NCBI RefSeq assembly: GCF_000092825.1
Contig: NC_014168.1
Span: 1,045,946 to 1,109,945, forward strand
Source: Segniliparus rotundus DSM 44985
GTDB lineage: Bacteria; Actinomycetota; Actinomycetes; Mycobacteriales; Mycobacteriaceae
Direction: 5' to 3'
DNA: 64,000 nt
This document shows positions 54,777 to 64,000 of the stretch, one piece after another. The position numbers were made by a program, and so were the translations under genes. Numbering within the stretch: the stretch's first letter is position 1; each line of letters opens with the position of its first letter. The notes below the pieces were generated by a model. The model did no database searches. It saw only the letters and a program-made list of their open reading frames with translations, and was not told where the DNA came from.

Positions 54777-55480
54777 TGCGTCCAAGCGATCCGCTTTCTG
54801 GTGTGCTCGCGCTGCCGGGGGTGGCGGAGACGGCCTCGCAGGCGCAGGATTTCCTCGCCGCTTTGACTCGTCAGCATTTGCGTGGTTGGGAGAAGGCCGC
54901 GGCGGAGACGTCTCGTCGGGCGGCTCGGTGCTCGGCCCTGCTCGAGGGCGCTTCGTTGCGCGAGCGCGAAGAGGACGACCCTGATCCGCTTTTGGCCGGG
55001 GCGGTCAGAGTCGCCGAAGAGCTCGGCCGTCTCGGGCAGACATGGCGGCGCGCGCCGCTCCAGGTACTCGCGCGGCTGCACACGCTTGCAGCGGCGGATC
55101 TCGACATCCCCGTCGAGCAGCTCGGCAGGCCGAAGGCCGACCCGGAGGTCGGGGCTCGGCTCACCGCGTTGGCAGAACTGGTCGCAGGCGGCACACAAGC
55201 GCCCGCGCCCGTTCTCGCCTCGATCGCGCACGGCGAGATCCTGGCCCTGCAACCGTTCGGCGCGGCGGATGGGCTCGTCGCGCGGGCAGCAAGCAGATTG
55301 ACCCTGGTCGCGACGGGGTCCGATCCTCGTGACCTCGCTTTGCCGGAATCGTTCTGGCTGCGTTCGGGCCGCGCGTACCGGCAACGCCTCGACGGCTACG
55401 CGGCGGGGACGCAGGACGGCGTGCGCGCGTGGGTGCTTTTCTGCTGCCAGGGGATTCTCTCGTCGGGGGAGCAAGCCTAG
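54773..55480 (+). CDS. Fic-like protein with degenerate motif (Rv3662c position)
   Basis: A 235-residue, mostly helical protein. PLQVLARLHTLAA followed by VLASIAHGEILALQPFGAADGLVARAASRL has the spacing of a Fic domain. The HPFXXGNGR core reads QPFGAADGLVAR: the catalytic His is Gln and the phosphate-binding GNG is changed. AMPylation is therefore unlikely. It overlaps dppD by 4 bp and follows it, as Rv3662c does in M. tuberculosis. The stop codon lies inside the 49-bp palindrome upstream of the CobW gene. Confidence 0.7.
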   Translation: MMRPSDPLSGVLALPGVAETASQAQDFLAALTRQHLRGWEKAAAETSRRAARCSALLEGASLREREEDDPDPLLAGAVRVAEELGRLGQTWRRAPLQVLARLHTLAAADLDIPVEQLGRPKADPEVGARLTALAELVAGGTQAPAPVLASIAHGEILALQPFGAADGLVARAASRLTLVATGSDPRDLALPESFWLRSGRAYRQRLDGYAAGTQDGVRAWVLFCCQGILSSGEQA

Positions 55481-55520
55481 CACCTTATTGAAAATCATTT
55501 TCAATAAGGTGCTAGGCTTG
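55472..55520. promoter_or_regulatory. 49-bp perfect palindrome containing a Zur-type operator
   Basis: 24-bp arms around a central C at 55496, with no mismatch. The core TTGAAAATCATTTTCAA matches actinobacterial Zur boxes. The plus-strand -35 TTGAAA (55489-55494) is within it, 18 bp from -10 TAGGCT (55513-55518), which is 7 nt before the CobW-gene GTG. Bound Zur would block the promoter. The outer arms extend well beyond a normal Zur site and take in the stop of the upstream gene. Confidence 0.85.
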
Positions 55521-55525
55521 TCCGC

Positions 55526-56692
55526 GTGAGATCAGCCCCCAACATCCCCAAAGATTCCCGCCTCCCCGTCACCGTCCTCTCCGGATTCCTGGGCGCGGGC
55601 AAGACCACCCTGCTCAACCATGTCCTCGCGAACCGGGAAGGGCGCAAAGTCGCCGTCATCGTCAACGACATGAGCGAGATCAACATCGACGCCGCCCTTG
55701 TCGCCGGACAAGGCAGCCTGGACCGCACCGAGGAGAAACTCGTCGAGCTGACCAACGGCTGCATCTGTTGCACCCTGCGCGAAGACCTCATCGAATCCGT
55801 CGGCAAGCTCGCCCGCGAAGGCCGTTTCGACCAGCTCCTCATCGAGTCCACGGGGATATCCGAGCCGATGCCGGTCGCGGCCACCTTCGACTGGGAGTTC
55901 GAGGACGGCTTTTCGCTCAACCAGATCGCCAAACTCGACACCATGGTCACCGTGGTCGACGCCTCGACCTTCCTCGAAGAGGTCGGCAAGGGAGAAGCGC
56001 TGTCCGAGCGCGACCTTGAAGCGGGCGAAGGCGACAACCGCAGCATCTCGGACCTGCTCGTGGACCAGGTCGAGTTCGCCGACGTCATCCTGCTCAACAA
56101 GACAGACCTGGTGAACGGGCAGATCGCTGGCGCGCTCGAAGCCCTGCTGCGCAGGATGAACCCGAACGCGAGGATCATTCGCACCGTGCAAGGAGAAGTG
56201 CCGATCAGCGAGGTGCTGGGCACCGGCCTTTACAACCCTGAGGCCGCGGCCCTCGCCGACGGCTGGGACGAAGAGCTCGCGGGCGGGCACACCCCGGAGA
56301 CCGAGGAATACGGGATCCGCAGTTTCGCCTTCCGGGCCGACAAACCGTTCCACCCGCTCCGGTTGCAGGCCGCGCTGCGCGATCTGCGCGGCGTCCTGCG
56401 CTCGAAGGGGTTCTGCTGGATCGCGAGCAGGCCCAACATCGCCGCCGTCTGGTCCCAGGCGGGGCCGAACCTCGTCATCGAACCGGCCCAATACTGGGCC
56501 GAGACGCCGCTCGAACCGCACCAAGAACTGGTGTTCATCGGTGTGCGGCTCGACATGGAGCGGGTTCGGGCGCTGCTCGTCTCGGCGCTCGTCACCGACG
56601 ACGAGTTCGCCGCGGGCCCCAAGGCATGGCTCCAGTACGAGGACCCGTTCCCCTCGTGGCAGGACTCGACCACCCACCAGCACGTGCGGTGA
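55526..56692 (+). CDS. CobW/ZNG1-family GTPase, putative zinc chaperone
   Basis: A 388-residue G3E-family GTPase. Walker A is [14 protein letters not shown] (about 19-32), the metal motif CXCC is [10 protein letters not shown] (Cys 79, 81, 82), and [10 protein letters not shown] is G4. The CobW C-terminal domain spans about 265-375. Such proteins deliver zinc to client enzymes when zinc is scarce. The Zur-type operator overlapping its promoter supports a zinc rather than cobalt role. GTG start, leaderless. Confidence 0.9.
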   Translation: MRSAPNIPKDSRLPVTVLSGFLGAGKTTLLNHVLANREGRKVAVIVNDMSEINIDAALVAGQGSLDRTEEKLVELTNGCICCTLREDLIESVGKLAREGRFDQLLIESTGISEPMPVAATFDWEFEDGFSLNQIAKLDTMVTVVDASTFLEEVGKGEALSERDLEAGEGDNRSISDLLVDQVEFADVILLNKTDLVNGQIAGALEALLRRMNPNARIIRTVQGEVPISEVLGTGLYNPEAAALADGWDEELAGGHTPETEEYGIRSFAFRADKPFHPLRLQAALRDLRGVLRSKGFCWIASRPNIAAVWSQAGPNLVIEPAQYWAETPLEPHQELVFIGVRLDMERVRALLVSALVTDDEFAAGPKAWLQYEDPFPSWQDSTTHQHVR

Positions 56693-56918
56693 ACTGCGTC
56701 GACGCAGCGGCTTGGCCCGCTCGCGCGCCGCCGTCATGGCGGCAAGGACAAGAAGCCTGACCCGGGCAGAAGCGGCGCAACCGGGCAGGTGGCTTGTGAA
56801 GAGGGGTTCCTGTGGATGCGGATGGGGCGTCGTCGCCCGTGGGCGCGCTCATTTCCGCCTCAGCATGACAACGCTCTGTGACGGCGGCGTGAGCGAGCAA
56901 CACGACCTTCGCGCAAAG

Positions 56919-59075
56919 ATGCAGTACCCTTTGAAGAGATATGTGGCAAGAATTGGCGAGAGCGGACCTGGGAATTTGACGTTCCGGGTGCCAGCGGTCC
57001 GCAGAGCCTCTCGTCTGCCGTCACAGGTGGGCGAGAAGCTCGCCGCGTTGCGTTGCGCGCTCGATTCGAAGCTCGCCGAGCGCCCGGAGTTCCGGCCCGA
57101 AATCCAGGGATTGCGCGCCCTCGCCGTCTGCCTCGTGGTGCTCTACCATGTCTGGCTCGGCAGAGTTTCCGGCGGAGTCGACGTCTTTTTCGTGCTCACC
57201 GGCTTTTTCATCACCGGCAGCCTGCTCAGGGCTGCCCGCGGCGGCTCCGTCGCGCTGCACCAGGTTTGGGCGAGGGTTGTCAAGAGGCTTTTCCCCGCCG
57301 CTCTGTTCGTCCTGGGCGCGATCATCGCCGCTGGGATCCTCGTTCTCCCGGAGAGCCGTTGGCAGCAGAGCATCGCTGAGGTCATGGCCTCTGCGGTGTA
57401 TCTGGAGAACTGGCGATTGGCCGCCGATTCCGCGGATTATTTCGCGCAGCACAACGAGGCGAGCGTGGTGCAGCACTTCTGGTCCCTGTCCATCCAGGGC
57501 CAGTTCTACGTGGTGTGGCCGCTGTTGGTCGTCGCGATGGCATGCGCCGCCAAACGTCTGCGGGTCTCCTTGCCCCTGCAGGTGCTTTTCGCCTTGACTG
57601 CCGCGTTCGTCTCCTCGTTGTTGTGGTCGGTGCGCTGCACGGCCGCCGACCAGCGTGCCGCCTATTTCAACTCGTTCACACGCGTGTGGGAGTTCGCGTT
57701 CGGCGGGTTGCTCGTCTTCGTTTCGGCCGCGCTGACCCTGCCGCGTTGGTCCAGGATCGTCTTGGGCTGGGCCGCGATCGCGGCTTTGGTGCTGTGCGGC
57801 CTTGTGCTGCGGGTGTCGTCCCAATTCCCCGGTTACGTCGCGCTTTGGCCGACGACCTGCGCGGCGGTCATCGTCGTGGCCGGCCGCAGCGGCAGCCGCT
57901 ACGGGGCCGACCGGCTCCTCGGCTCCCGCCTGCTGCGGTATGTGGGGGACATCAGCTACCCGTTGTATCTTTGGCATTGGCCGGTGCTGGTGTTCGCGCT
58001 CATTCTTTGGGACCGGCAAGAGCTTGGCCTCCTCGGCGGCGCGGCGGTCATCGCCACCTCGCTGCTGCTGTCCGTGCTGACACACCGCTTCGTGGAGCGG
58101 CCAGCGCAAAGCGCCACGGGGGCAGTGGCCCGCGTCGGGTTCTACCGCTTCGGCGCCGTGGCGCTGGCGTGCGTGCTCCTCGCCGCGCAGTGCTGGCAGC
58201 TGATCGGCGCGCGCAAGACCACTGATTTGGCAGTCGCGGCCCGCGACGCGGAACATCCAGGCGCGTTGGCACTGGAGTCCTCGCCCGAAGATTTGTCCTC
58301 GCCCGGTGTTCCTGTCCCGTCGATGGTGAGCTTGTCGAAGGATTTCGCCGGTTCCGACAAGTTCGACTGCGCCAAGTCCGCGCAGCGTCCAGAACTGGAT
58401 GTGTGTGTGTTGCGCTCCTCCGAGCACGAGCACCCGCAACTTCGTCTCGCCGTTGTGGGCGATTCCCATGTCACCCAGTTCGTGCCCGCGCTCGAACCGA
58501 TTGTGCGGGAGAGGCATTGGGAGCTGACGGTGATCGGCAAAGGCGCGTGCCCGTTTTCCACCGCGTCGGAGACCGTCGCCGGGGACGCGAGCTGTGTGCG
58601 GCACAACGCCGAAGCTGTCGAGGAAGTGCTCGCCACGCGGCCCGACGCCGTCCTGACCAATGGCACCCGAGACGCGCGGGCGGGGCCCGCCGAGCAGACC
58701 CCGCAAGGATTCGTGGACGTCTGGAACCGCTTGCATGAAGCAGGAATCCGGATTCTCGCGGTTCGGGACAACCCTCGGTTCTCCTTCTCCCCGGCCAGGT
58801 GCGTCGAGAGCCGCGGCCGCAACGCGCCCACGTGCGGCGCGCCGCGCGCGAGTGTGCTCAAAGCCGTGCCGCCCTACTTCACCATGCCGAACGTCCCGCC
58901 GAACGTTTCTTTCCTCGACTTCAGCGATTACATTTGCGCCCATGACTTCTGCCCGCCCATCGTCGGCAACGTCTACGTCTACATGGACGACAATCATCTG
59001 AGCGGGACGTATGTGAGCACAATGAGCCCGATCATGGGGTCAATGATCGACGCCGCCCTCGCCGAACAGCATTAG
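56919..59075 (+). CDS. OafA/YrhL-type membrane acyltransferase with SGNH domain (Rv1565c-like)
   Basis: A 718-residue protein. The acyltransferase-3 domain has about ten membrane helices (about 45-420; RPEIQGLRALAVCLVVLYH carries the conserved Arg and His region, and YPLYLWHWPVLVF the later motif). A C-terminal extracytoplasmic SGNH domain has VVGDSHVTQF (Ser nucleophile) and DDNHLSGTY (Asp-His pair). It likely O-acetylates or otherwise acylates an envelope glycan or lipid. Alternative starts are ATG 56865 and GTG 56889; none has a good ribosome site. In M. tuberculosis the homologue is upstream of treX in the same direction, whereas here it is convergent with treY. Confidence 0.85.
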   Translation: MQYPLKRYVARIGESGPGNLTFRVPAVRRASRLPSQVGEKLAALRCALDSKLAERPEFRPEIQGLRALAVCLVVLYHVWLGRVSGGVDVFFVLTGFFITGSLLRAARGGSVALHQVWARVVKRLFPAALFVLGAIIAAGILVLPESRWQQSIAEVMASAVYLENWRLAADSADYFAQHNEASVVQHFWSLSIQGQFYVVWPLLVVAMACAAKRLRVSLPLQVLFALTAAFVSSLLWSVRCTAADQRAAYFNSFTRVWEFAFGGLLVFVSAALTLPRWSRIVLGWAAIAALVLCGLVLRVSSQFPGYVALWPTTCAAVIVVAGRSGSRYGADRLLGSRLLRYVGDISYPLYLWHWPVLVFALILWDRQELGLLGGAAVIATSLLLSVLTHRFVERPAQSATGAVARVGFYRFGAVALACVLLAAQCWQLIGARKTTDLAVAARDAEHPGALALESSPEDLSSPGVPVPSMVSLSKDFAGSDKFDCAKSAQRPELDVCVLRSSEHEHPQLRLAVVGDSHVTQFVPALEPIVRERHWELTVIGKGACPFSTASETVAGDASCVRHNAEAVEEVLATRPDAVLTNGTRDARAGPAEQTPQGFVDVWNRLHEAGIRILAVRDNPRFSFSPARCVESRGRNAPTCGAPRASVLKAVPPYFTMPNVPPNVSFLDFSDYICAHDFCPPIVGNVYVYMDDNHLSGTYVSTMSPIMGSMIDAALAEQH

Positions 59076-59099
59076 GGCGCCGAGGCGGCGCAGGCCGGT

Positions 59100-61595
59100 T
59101 CAGGGAGCGGATTCGACCAGCAAAGCAACGGGTCGTTCGGCGAAGAGCTCGGCGTAGGGCACAAGGCCCGTCCAGCGTTTCCCGTCCAGCCGGTCCTCCC
59201 AGTGCGTGTCGCCGAGGTCGAAGCCTTCGTTCTGCCACCCGCCCTGTTTCTCCAGGGTGGTGGCGAACCGGGTGGCGAGCACGATGACATCCGGCTTGTC
59301 GCTGTCGCGCGGGCCCCTGCCGAAGCCGAGGAGGTGCGGGGTCCGGGCGGGAACAGGCCAGTACCCGCCGCCGACGAACGAGTCCGGGCGTTCCCGGCGC
59401 AGTCGCAGGGCTGCCCGCACGAGCTGCTGTTTCTCCTCCGTGCCCGCTGCGAGCGCGTCGGCCCGCGCCGCGTAGTCCACCAATCTGCGGTTGTCCGGAT
59501 CGACGAGCGAGTCCTCGGGGAACTCGGTCCCCTGATAGACGTCGGGGATCCCAGGGCATAAGAGCTGGACGAGCTTTTGCCCGAGGATGTTCGCGCGCTC
59601 GGAGGCGGCAAGCTCGGAGCGGAAGAGCCGGATCAGCCCGGCGAATCCGGAGTGCGCCGCCGCGCCGAGCCAGTGGTCGATATCGGTCTCGAACACCAGG
59701 TCCGGGTTGTTCCAGCTGGTTTTGAGCCCCGCCTCCCTGGTCGCTTTGCGCGCATAGGCGCGCACGCGCGCGAAGACGTCGTCGGGCACTTCGTCGAGCT
59801 TCTGGCGCCAGCCCTCGCTCGAAGCCCGGTACTCTTCGCGCAGCGCAGCGACGTCCGCGCCGTTGCGCTGGCGTTCCTCCAAGGCTTGCTCCAACTCGCG
59901 CATGGGCGCCGGGACCGGCAATGGCGCAGGCAGCACACCCCAGAGGGTCTGCCAGAGGAAATAGCCGGTCACACCGCCCGCCGAGGCGGAAAAGTCGTGG
60001 CCGGACGGGAAGAGGTATCCGGGCTGCCCGGCGTGGTCGGGGGGCAGGTCGAGCACCCCTTCGTCGAAATACACCAGCCTGGACCAGATGGGCGACTCCG
60101 CGATGAGCGCGAGCCGGGCCCGCACGTCTTCGCCGCGTTTGGTGTCGTGGGTCGAGAGGGTGGTCATCGTCTTCGGCAGCCGCTCGGCCCGAGACGCCAT
60201 GCGGCGATGGAACTCGTCCAACGCAACCCCGAACTGCTCCGGGGCCCCGCCGACCTCTTGGAGGCCGATGAGCCGGGCAGTGCGGTAAAACAGCCGGTCC
60301 TCCATGCCTTTGGCCATGACCGGGCCGCACAGCTGGTGGAACCGGACAGCGCTTTCGCCGCCCTTGGCGAGCACGTCGGCAGTCACGTCGACGGCTGGGC
60401 CGTGCTCGGGTTTTTCCGCCCGCACCTGTGCGAGCGCATCGGCGAGCGCGCCGGTGAGCGACGGGTAGTCGGCCCGGTACACGTTCAACCGCAGGATGAT
60501 CTCCGCGATGGCGCCGGCCAGCGCGTTCGGGTCGAGCCCGGTGCCGCTTTCACGCTGCACGCACCGCACCAGCCTGCGCAGCTCTGAGCGCAGGGCGCCG
60601 AGCAAAGCTTCGCGCCGCGCCGCGAGCCCCGCTATTTCGAGCGCCCCCTCGTCCCCAGGGTCGCCGGTGACCTCCAAGGACAGCTCGGTGAGCCGGTCCT
60701 CGCCGCCGGGGTGCACGAACACGCCGCAGACCTCCTGCAGCGCCGCATACCCCGTCGTGCCGTCCACCGGCAGAGCGGGGTCCAGACGTTCGTCTTTGTG
60801 CAGGATCTTCTCGATCACGAGCCACCGGTCAGGGCCGATGAGCTCGCGCAAGTCCCGCAAGTAGCCGACCGGGTCGGCGAGCCCGTCGGGGTGGTCGACC
60901 CGAAGCCCGTCGATCCAGCCCGCGTCCACGAGCGATTTGAGCTCGGCGTGGCTGGCGGCGAACACCTCCGGGTCCTCTTGGCGCAATCCGGCGAGCTCGT
61001 TCACACTGAAAAACCGGCGGTAGCCGACCCGGTCCGTGTTCCACGGCACGAGCCGGTAATGCTGGCGGTCGTGGACCTGCCGGGGCTCGCCCGAGCCCGT
61101 GCCCTCGGCGAGCGGGTAGCGGTGCTCGAAGTACCGCAGCTCCCCGTCCTGGACCGCAAGCTTGTCCAGGTCGTTCGCGGAGCCGAGGACCGGCAGGTTG
61201 AACCGTTCCTCCTCGTCCCAGTCGATGTCGAAGAACTTCGCGTACGCGCTGCGCGTGCCGCGCGACAGCACATCCCACCACCAGGGGTTCTCATGCGGGA
61301 CCGCGACGCCCATGTGGTTGGGCACGATGTCGACGATCAGCCCCATGCCGAACTCGTGCGCCTTGCGCGCGAGCGCTTCGAACCCGGCGCGCCCGCCGAG
61401 CTCTTCGCGCACCGTGGTCGGGTCGGTCACGTCGTAGCCGTGCGTCGAGCCTGCGACCGAGGTGAGAATGGGGGAGAGGTAGAGGTGGCTCACCCCCAAG
61501 TCGTGCAGATACGGCAGCTGCTGCGCGGCTTCGGCGAATGTGAACTCGGGGCGCAGTTGCAATCGATAGGTCGAGGTGATCGGCCGAGGAACCAC
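59100..61595 (-). CDS. treY: maltooligosyl trehalose synthase
   Basis: An 831-residue GH13 enzyme that isomerises the reducing end of maltodextrin to a trehalosyl unit. Region I is VDIVPNHMGV, region II GLRVDHPDGLADP, and region IV TLSTHDTKRGEDVRAR. The start ITSTYRLQLRPEFTFAEAA is the TreY N-terminus. GTG 61595 overlaps the treX stop (TAGTG). The frame runs far into treX without support. The partner treZ, which releases trehalose, is not downstream; only 24 bp separate treY from the convergent acyltransferase gene. Confidence 0.94.
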   Translation of the reverse strand: MVPRPITSTYRLQLRPEFTFAEAAQQLPYLHDLGVSHLYLSPILTSVAGSTHGYDVTDPTTVREELGGRAGFEALARKAHEFGMGLIVDIVPNHMGVAVPHENPWWWDVLSRGTRSAYAKFFDIDWDEEERFNLPVLGSANDLDKLAVQDGELRYFEHRYPLAEGTGSGEPRQVHDRQHYRLVPWNTDRVGYRRFFSVNELAGLRQEDPEVFAASHAELKSLVDAGWIDGLRVDHPDGLADPVGYLRDLRELIGPDRWLVIEKILHKDERLDPALPVDGTTGYAALQEVCGVFVHPGGEDRLTELSLEVTGDPGDEGALEIAGLAARREALLGALRSELRRLVRCVQRESGTGLDPNALAGAIAEIILRLNVYRADYPSLTGALADALAQVRAEKPEHGPAVDVTADVLAKGGESAVRFHQLCGPVMAKGMEDRLFYRTARLIGLQEVGGAPEQFGVALDEFHRRMASRAERLPKTMTTLSTHDTKRGEDVRARLALIAESPIWSRLVYFDEGVLDLPPDHAGQPGYLFPSGHDFSASAGGVTGYFLWQTLWGVLPAPLPVPAPMRELEQALEERQRNGADVAALREEYRASSEGWRQKLDEVPDDVFARVRAYARKATREAGLKTSWNNPDLVFETDIDHWLGAAAHSGFAGLIRLFRSELAASERANILGQKLVQLLCPGIPDVYQGTEFPEDSLVDPDNRRLVDYAARADALAAGTEEKQQLVRAALRLRRERPDSFVGGGYWPVPARTPHLLGFGRGPRDSDKPDVIVLATRFATTLEKQGGWQNEGFDLGDTHWEDRLDGKRWTGLVPYAELFAERPVALLVESAP

Positions 61596-63763
61596 TACTT
61601 CACTTTCTGGAGCATGAGAAGGGAGCGGGAGGCGAGGTTGATGGCGTCGCCGGCGTTCGCGGTGAGCTGGCCCCGGCCGCGTGGCCGGGACGTGTCGAGC
61701 ACCGCCATCCATTGCGCGCCGAACGCGCCGTCCGGCACGACGAATTTCAGCGCCTCGTAGTGCGCGTTGAAGCAGAGCAGGAACGAGTCGTCCACGACCC
61801 GCTCGCCTCGCGAGTCCGGCTCGGGTATGGCGTTGCCGTTGAGGAAGACCATGAGGGATTTGCCGAAGCCGCTGTCCCAGTCCTCGCCGGTCATCTCCCG
61901 CCCGTCCGGCGTCAGCCACGCGATGTCGCGCTCCTGGTCCCCGCCCCTGATGGGCCTTCCCGCGAAGAAGCGCCTGCGCCGGAAGACCGGGTGGGACTTG
62001 CGGAGCTGGATGACGTGTTTGGTGAAGTCGAAAAGCTCCGCGTTTTCCTCCGTGAGGGACCAGTCGATCCAAGAGATCTCGTTGTCCTGGCAGTACACGT
62101 TGTTGTTGCCGTGCTGTGTGCGCCCCATCTCGTCGCCGTGCAACAGCATCGGCGTGCCTTGGCTGAGCAGCAGCGTCGCGAGGATGTTGCGGCGCTGGCG
62201 CGCGCGCAGCTGAAGGATCTCCGGGTCGTCGGTCGGCCCTTCCGCCCCGCAGTTCCACGACCTGTTGTGGCTCTCGCCGTCCCGGCTGTCCTCGCCGTTC
62301 TCCTCGTTGTGCTTCTCGTTGTAGGAGACGAGGTCGTTGAGGGTGAACCCGTCGTGCGCGGTGACGAAATTGATGCTCGCGCCGGGCCGTCGGCCGGTCG
62401 CCGCGTAGAGGTCCGAGGACCCCGTGAGGCGATAGGCGAACTCCCCGAGGGTCGAAGGCTCTCCGCGCCAGAAGTCGCGCACCGTGTCCCGGTAGCGCCC
62501 GTTCCACTCGGACCACACGCCGGGGAAGTTGCCGACCTGGTAGCCGCCTTCGCCGATGTCCCACGGCTCGGCGATCAGTTTGACTTGGCTGACCACCGGG
62601 TCTTGCTGGACCAGGTCGAAGAACGCGGAGAGCCGGTCCACGTCGTGCAGTTCCCGTGCGAGGGTGGACGCGAGGTCGAACCGGAAGCCGTCCACATGCA
62701 TCTCCAGGACCCAGTAGCGCAGCGAGTCCATGATGAGCTGCAGGGTGTGCGGATGGCGCACGTTGAGGCTGTTCCCGGTGCCGGTGTAGTCGACGTAATA
62801 GGTTTTGTCCTCGTCCGAGAGCCGGTAGTAGGCCGCGTTGTCGATGCCTCGAAAGCTCACGGTCGGGCCTTCGTGGTTGCCCTCGGCGGTGTGGTTGTAG
62901 ACCACGTCCAGAATGACCTCGATGCCTGCTTTGTGCAGGTCCGCCACCATCGACTTGAACTCGGCCACAGCTGCTTCCGGGTGCTTCGCCGCGGCGTATT
63001 GCGCGTGCGGGGCGAGGAAGCCGATGGTGTTGTAGCCCCAATAGTTGGAGAGGCCTTTGTCGAGCAGGAACCCGTCTTGGAGGAATTGGTGCACCGGCAT
63101 CAGCTCGATGGCGGTGACGCCGAGCTCGGTCAAATGGTCGATGACCGCGGGGTGCGCCACCCCCGCGTATGTGCCGCGGAGGCTCTCGGGCACTTTCGGA
63201 TGAGTCTTGGTCAGCCCTTTGACGTGCGCCTCGTAGATGACAGTCTCGTTGTAGGGGCGGTTCGGCGGATGGTCGGTGGACCAGTCGAAGAACGGGTTGA
63301 TCACCACGCAAGTCATGGTGTGGTCGCTCGAACCCCCGGCGGGGCTGCCGTGCAGGCCGTTCGGGTCGAAGGCTTTGCCGTAGGGGTCGAGCAGCAGCTT
63401 CGTGGGGTCGCAGCGCAAGCCTTGCTCCGGCTGGAAGCGGCCATGGACCCGGTACGCGTAGCGCTGGCCGGGGCCGACTTCTGGCAGGTAGGTGTGCCAG
63501 ACGTAGCCGTCGACCTCTTCGAGGGGCACTCGGGTCTCGCCGCCGTCCGGGGCGATCAGGCAGAGCTCCACCCGCTCGGCCGCTTCAGTGAACAGCGAGA
63601 AGTTGGTGCCCACACCGTCGAACGTCGCGCCGAGCGGATAGGGCGTGCCCGGCCAAACTCGCAGATCGGCGGAGGCGAGGGACTGCACGACCCCTTCGCG
63701 GAGCGAGCCCTGTTGGGCGGGGGCGGGCCCGCCCGCCGGCGGAGTGTCTTGCGGTGCTGTCAT
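61595..63763 (-). CDS. treX: glycogen debranching enzyme
   Basis: A 722-residue isoamylase-type GH13 protein. An N-terminal CBM48 domain ([20 protein letters not shown]) precedes a catalytic domain with [29 protein letters not shown] and [11 protein letters not shown], carrying the nucleophile Asp and acid Glu. It debranches glycogen to feed TreY. A TAAGGT box lies 9 nt before the ATG. Operon treX-treY. Confidence 0.94.
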   Translation of the reverse strand: MTAPQDTPPAGGPAPAQQGSLREGVVQSLASADLRVWPGTPYPLGATFDGVGTNFSLFTEAAERVELCLIAPDGGETRVPLEEVDGYVWHTYLPEVGPGQRYAYRVHGRFQPEQGLRCDPTKLLLDPYGKAFDPNGLHGSPAGGSSDHTMTCVVINPFFDWSTDHPPNRPYNETVIYEAHVKGLTKTHPKVPESLRGTYAGVAHPAVIDHLTELGVTAIELMPVHQFLQDGFLLDKGLSNYWGYNTIGFLAPHAQYAAAKHPEAAVAEFKSMVADLHKAGIEVILDVVYNHTAEGNHEGPTVSFRGIDNAAYYRLSDEDKTYYVDYTGTGNSLNVRHPHTLQLIMDSLRYWVLEMHVDGFRFDLASTLARELHDVDRLSAFFDLVQQDPVVSQVKLIAEPWDIGEGGYQVGNFPGVWSEWNGRYRDTVRDFWRGEPSTLGEFAYRLTGSSDLYAATGRRPGASINFVTAHDGFTLNDLVSYNEKHNEENGEDSRDGESHNRSWNCGAEGPTDDPEILQLRARQRRNILATLLLSQGTPMLLHGDEMGRTQHGNNNVYCQDNEISWIDWSLTEENAELFDFTKHVIQLRKSHPVFRRRRFFAGRPIRGGDQERDIAWLTPDGREMTGEDWDSGFGKSLMVFLNGNAIPEPDSRGERVVDDSFLLCFNAHYEALKFVVPDGAFGAQWMAVLDTSRPRGRGQLTANAGDAINLASRSLLMLQKVK

Positions 63764-63772
63764 TGTGGTTCG

Positions 63773-63778
63773 ACCTTA
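63773..63778 (-). promoter_or_regulatory. -10 box for treX
   Basis: TAAGGT on the minus strand, 9 nt before the treX ATG. Confidence 0.4.
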
Positions 63779-63856
63779 TCGTGCCGTGCAGGCAGCCGCC
63801 ACTGCTTGCTGGTCACAGCATGCCCAGTGCGGCGCGGCGGGCACAGGCAGCCGCCG

Positions 63857-63862
63857 TAGCAT
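63857..63862 (+). promoter_or_regulatory. -10 box for leaderless bioA
   Basis: TAGCAT ends 7 nt before ATG 63870 and overlaps the alternative ATG at 63861, favouring the later start. Confidence 0.4.
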
Positions 63863-63869
63863 GGTCTTC

Positions 63870-64000
63870 ATGACCTTGCCGCCCGAGGCCGCCTCGCTGT
63901 CGCTGGACGAGGTCTTGCGCATTGACCGCGAGCACCTCTGGCATCCCTACGCCAGGCTCGGCGGCGGCCCTGCGCCCCTCGTGGTCCGCGAGGCGCATGG
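63870..64000 (+). CDS. bioA: adenosylmethionine-8-amino-7-oxononanoate aminotransferase, 5' part
   Basis: The first 43 residues before the window edge. LDEVLRIDREHLWHPYARLGGGPAPLVVREAHG matches the BioA N-terminus, where the WHPY segment contributes to the SAM/KAPA pocket. BioA makes the second step of biotin ring assembly. The trehalose genes and the biotin operon are close together in M. tuberculosis too, which supports the call. The 3' part is outside the window. Confidence 0.8.
   Translation, partial: MTLPPEAASLSLDEVLRIDREHLWHPYARLGGGPAPLVVREAH

Noticed and set aside
57021-58997. 658-residue open frame antisense to the acyltransferase gene
   Set aside because: No family pattern, low-complexity Gln/Asp/His/Arg content, and the plus strand has clear acyltransferase and SGNH motifs.
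61712-63859. 715-residue open frame antisense to treX
   Set aside because: Shadow of third-position GC; treX on the minus strand carries all GH13 motifs.

Overview
The window is GC-rich actinobacterial DNA. Its gene content points to a mycolic-acid-containing member of the Mycobacteriales: mptA for lipomannan, a second prenyl synthase, PbpB, PonA2, Crp, a lipid-droplet protein, ArsA/Get3-like ATPases and a dppABCD set, in blocks whose order matches Mycobacterium tuberculosis. The blocks are joined differently from M. tuberculosis and several expected genes are missing, so this is a relative rather than Mycobacterium itself. A Segniliparus-like lineage is my guess and is not provable from the sequence. 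Comparisons with M. tuberculosis gene order are from memory.

Layout. 1-13.9 kb resembles M. tuberculosis Rv2179c-Rv2163c: RNase AS, aroG, pknL, an MTHFR-like gene, idsA2, mptA, a GNAT protein, a HEPN-like protein, a DUF3040 protein, then mraZ-rsmH-ftsL-like-ftsI. The division cluster stops after ftsI. 13.85-24.9 kb resembles Rv1099c-Rv1112 (glpX, DUF4245, xseBA, lipid-droplet protein, ispH, DUF6542, ychF), with a lipoprotein and tldD/tldE inserted. 25-27 kb holds small genes, including an MmpS-like lipoprotein and a cysteine-free L31.

27.1-35.8 kb is a layered island at a tRNA-Pro(CGG) gene. Three copies of the tRNA 3' half, each beside its own hairpin, bound two segments. The first carries an itaconate-degradation operon (ripB-ripC-ripA type). 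The second is a 5.2-kb element with two WXG100 proteins, a type VII secretion-type toxin with a nuclease-like C-terminus, a candidate immunity gene, a small protein, a 5'-truncated integrase and paired arm-type repeats.

35.8-55.5 kb resembles Rv3683-Rv3662c: metallophosphoesterase, ponA2, two ArsA-like ATPases, DUF4177, RidA, MBL hydrolase, crp, nth, NUDIX, EphE-like, holin-like, acs, dppABCD and a Fic-like protein. whiB4, the thioredoxin-like gene and marP are absent. 55.5-64 kb has a CobW/ZNG1 GTPase behind a 49-bp palindromic Zur-type operator, an OafA-like acyltransferase, treY, treX (no adjacent treZ) and the start of bioA.

A theme across the window: about eighteen start codons lie 6-9 nt downstream of a TANNNT -10 box (often TAGGCT or TACACT), the signature of leaderless transcripts. 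I used this, Shine-Dalgarno matches and homologue length to choose starts.
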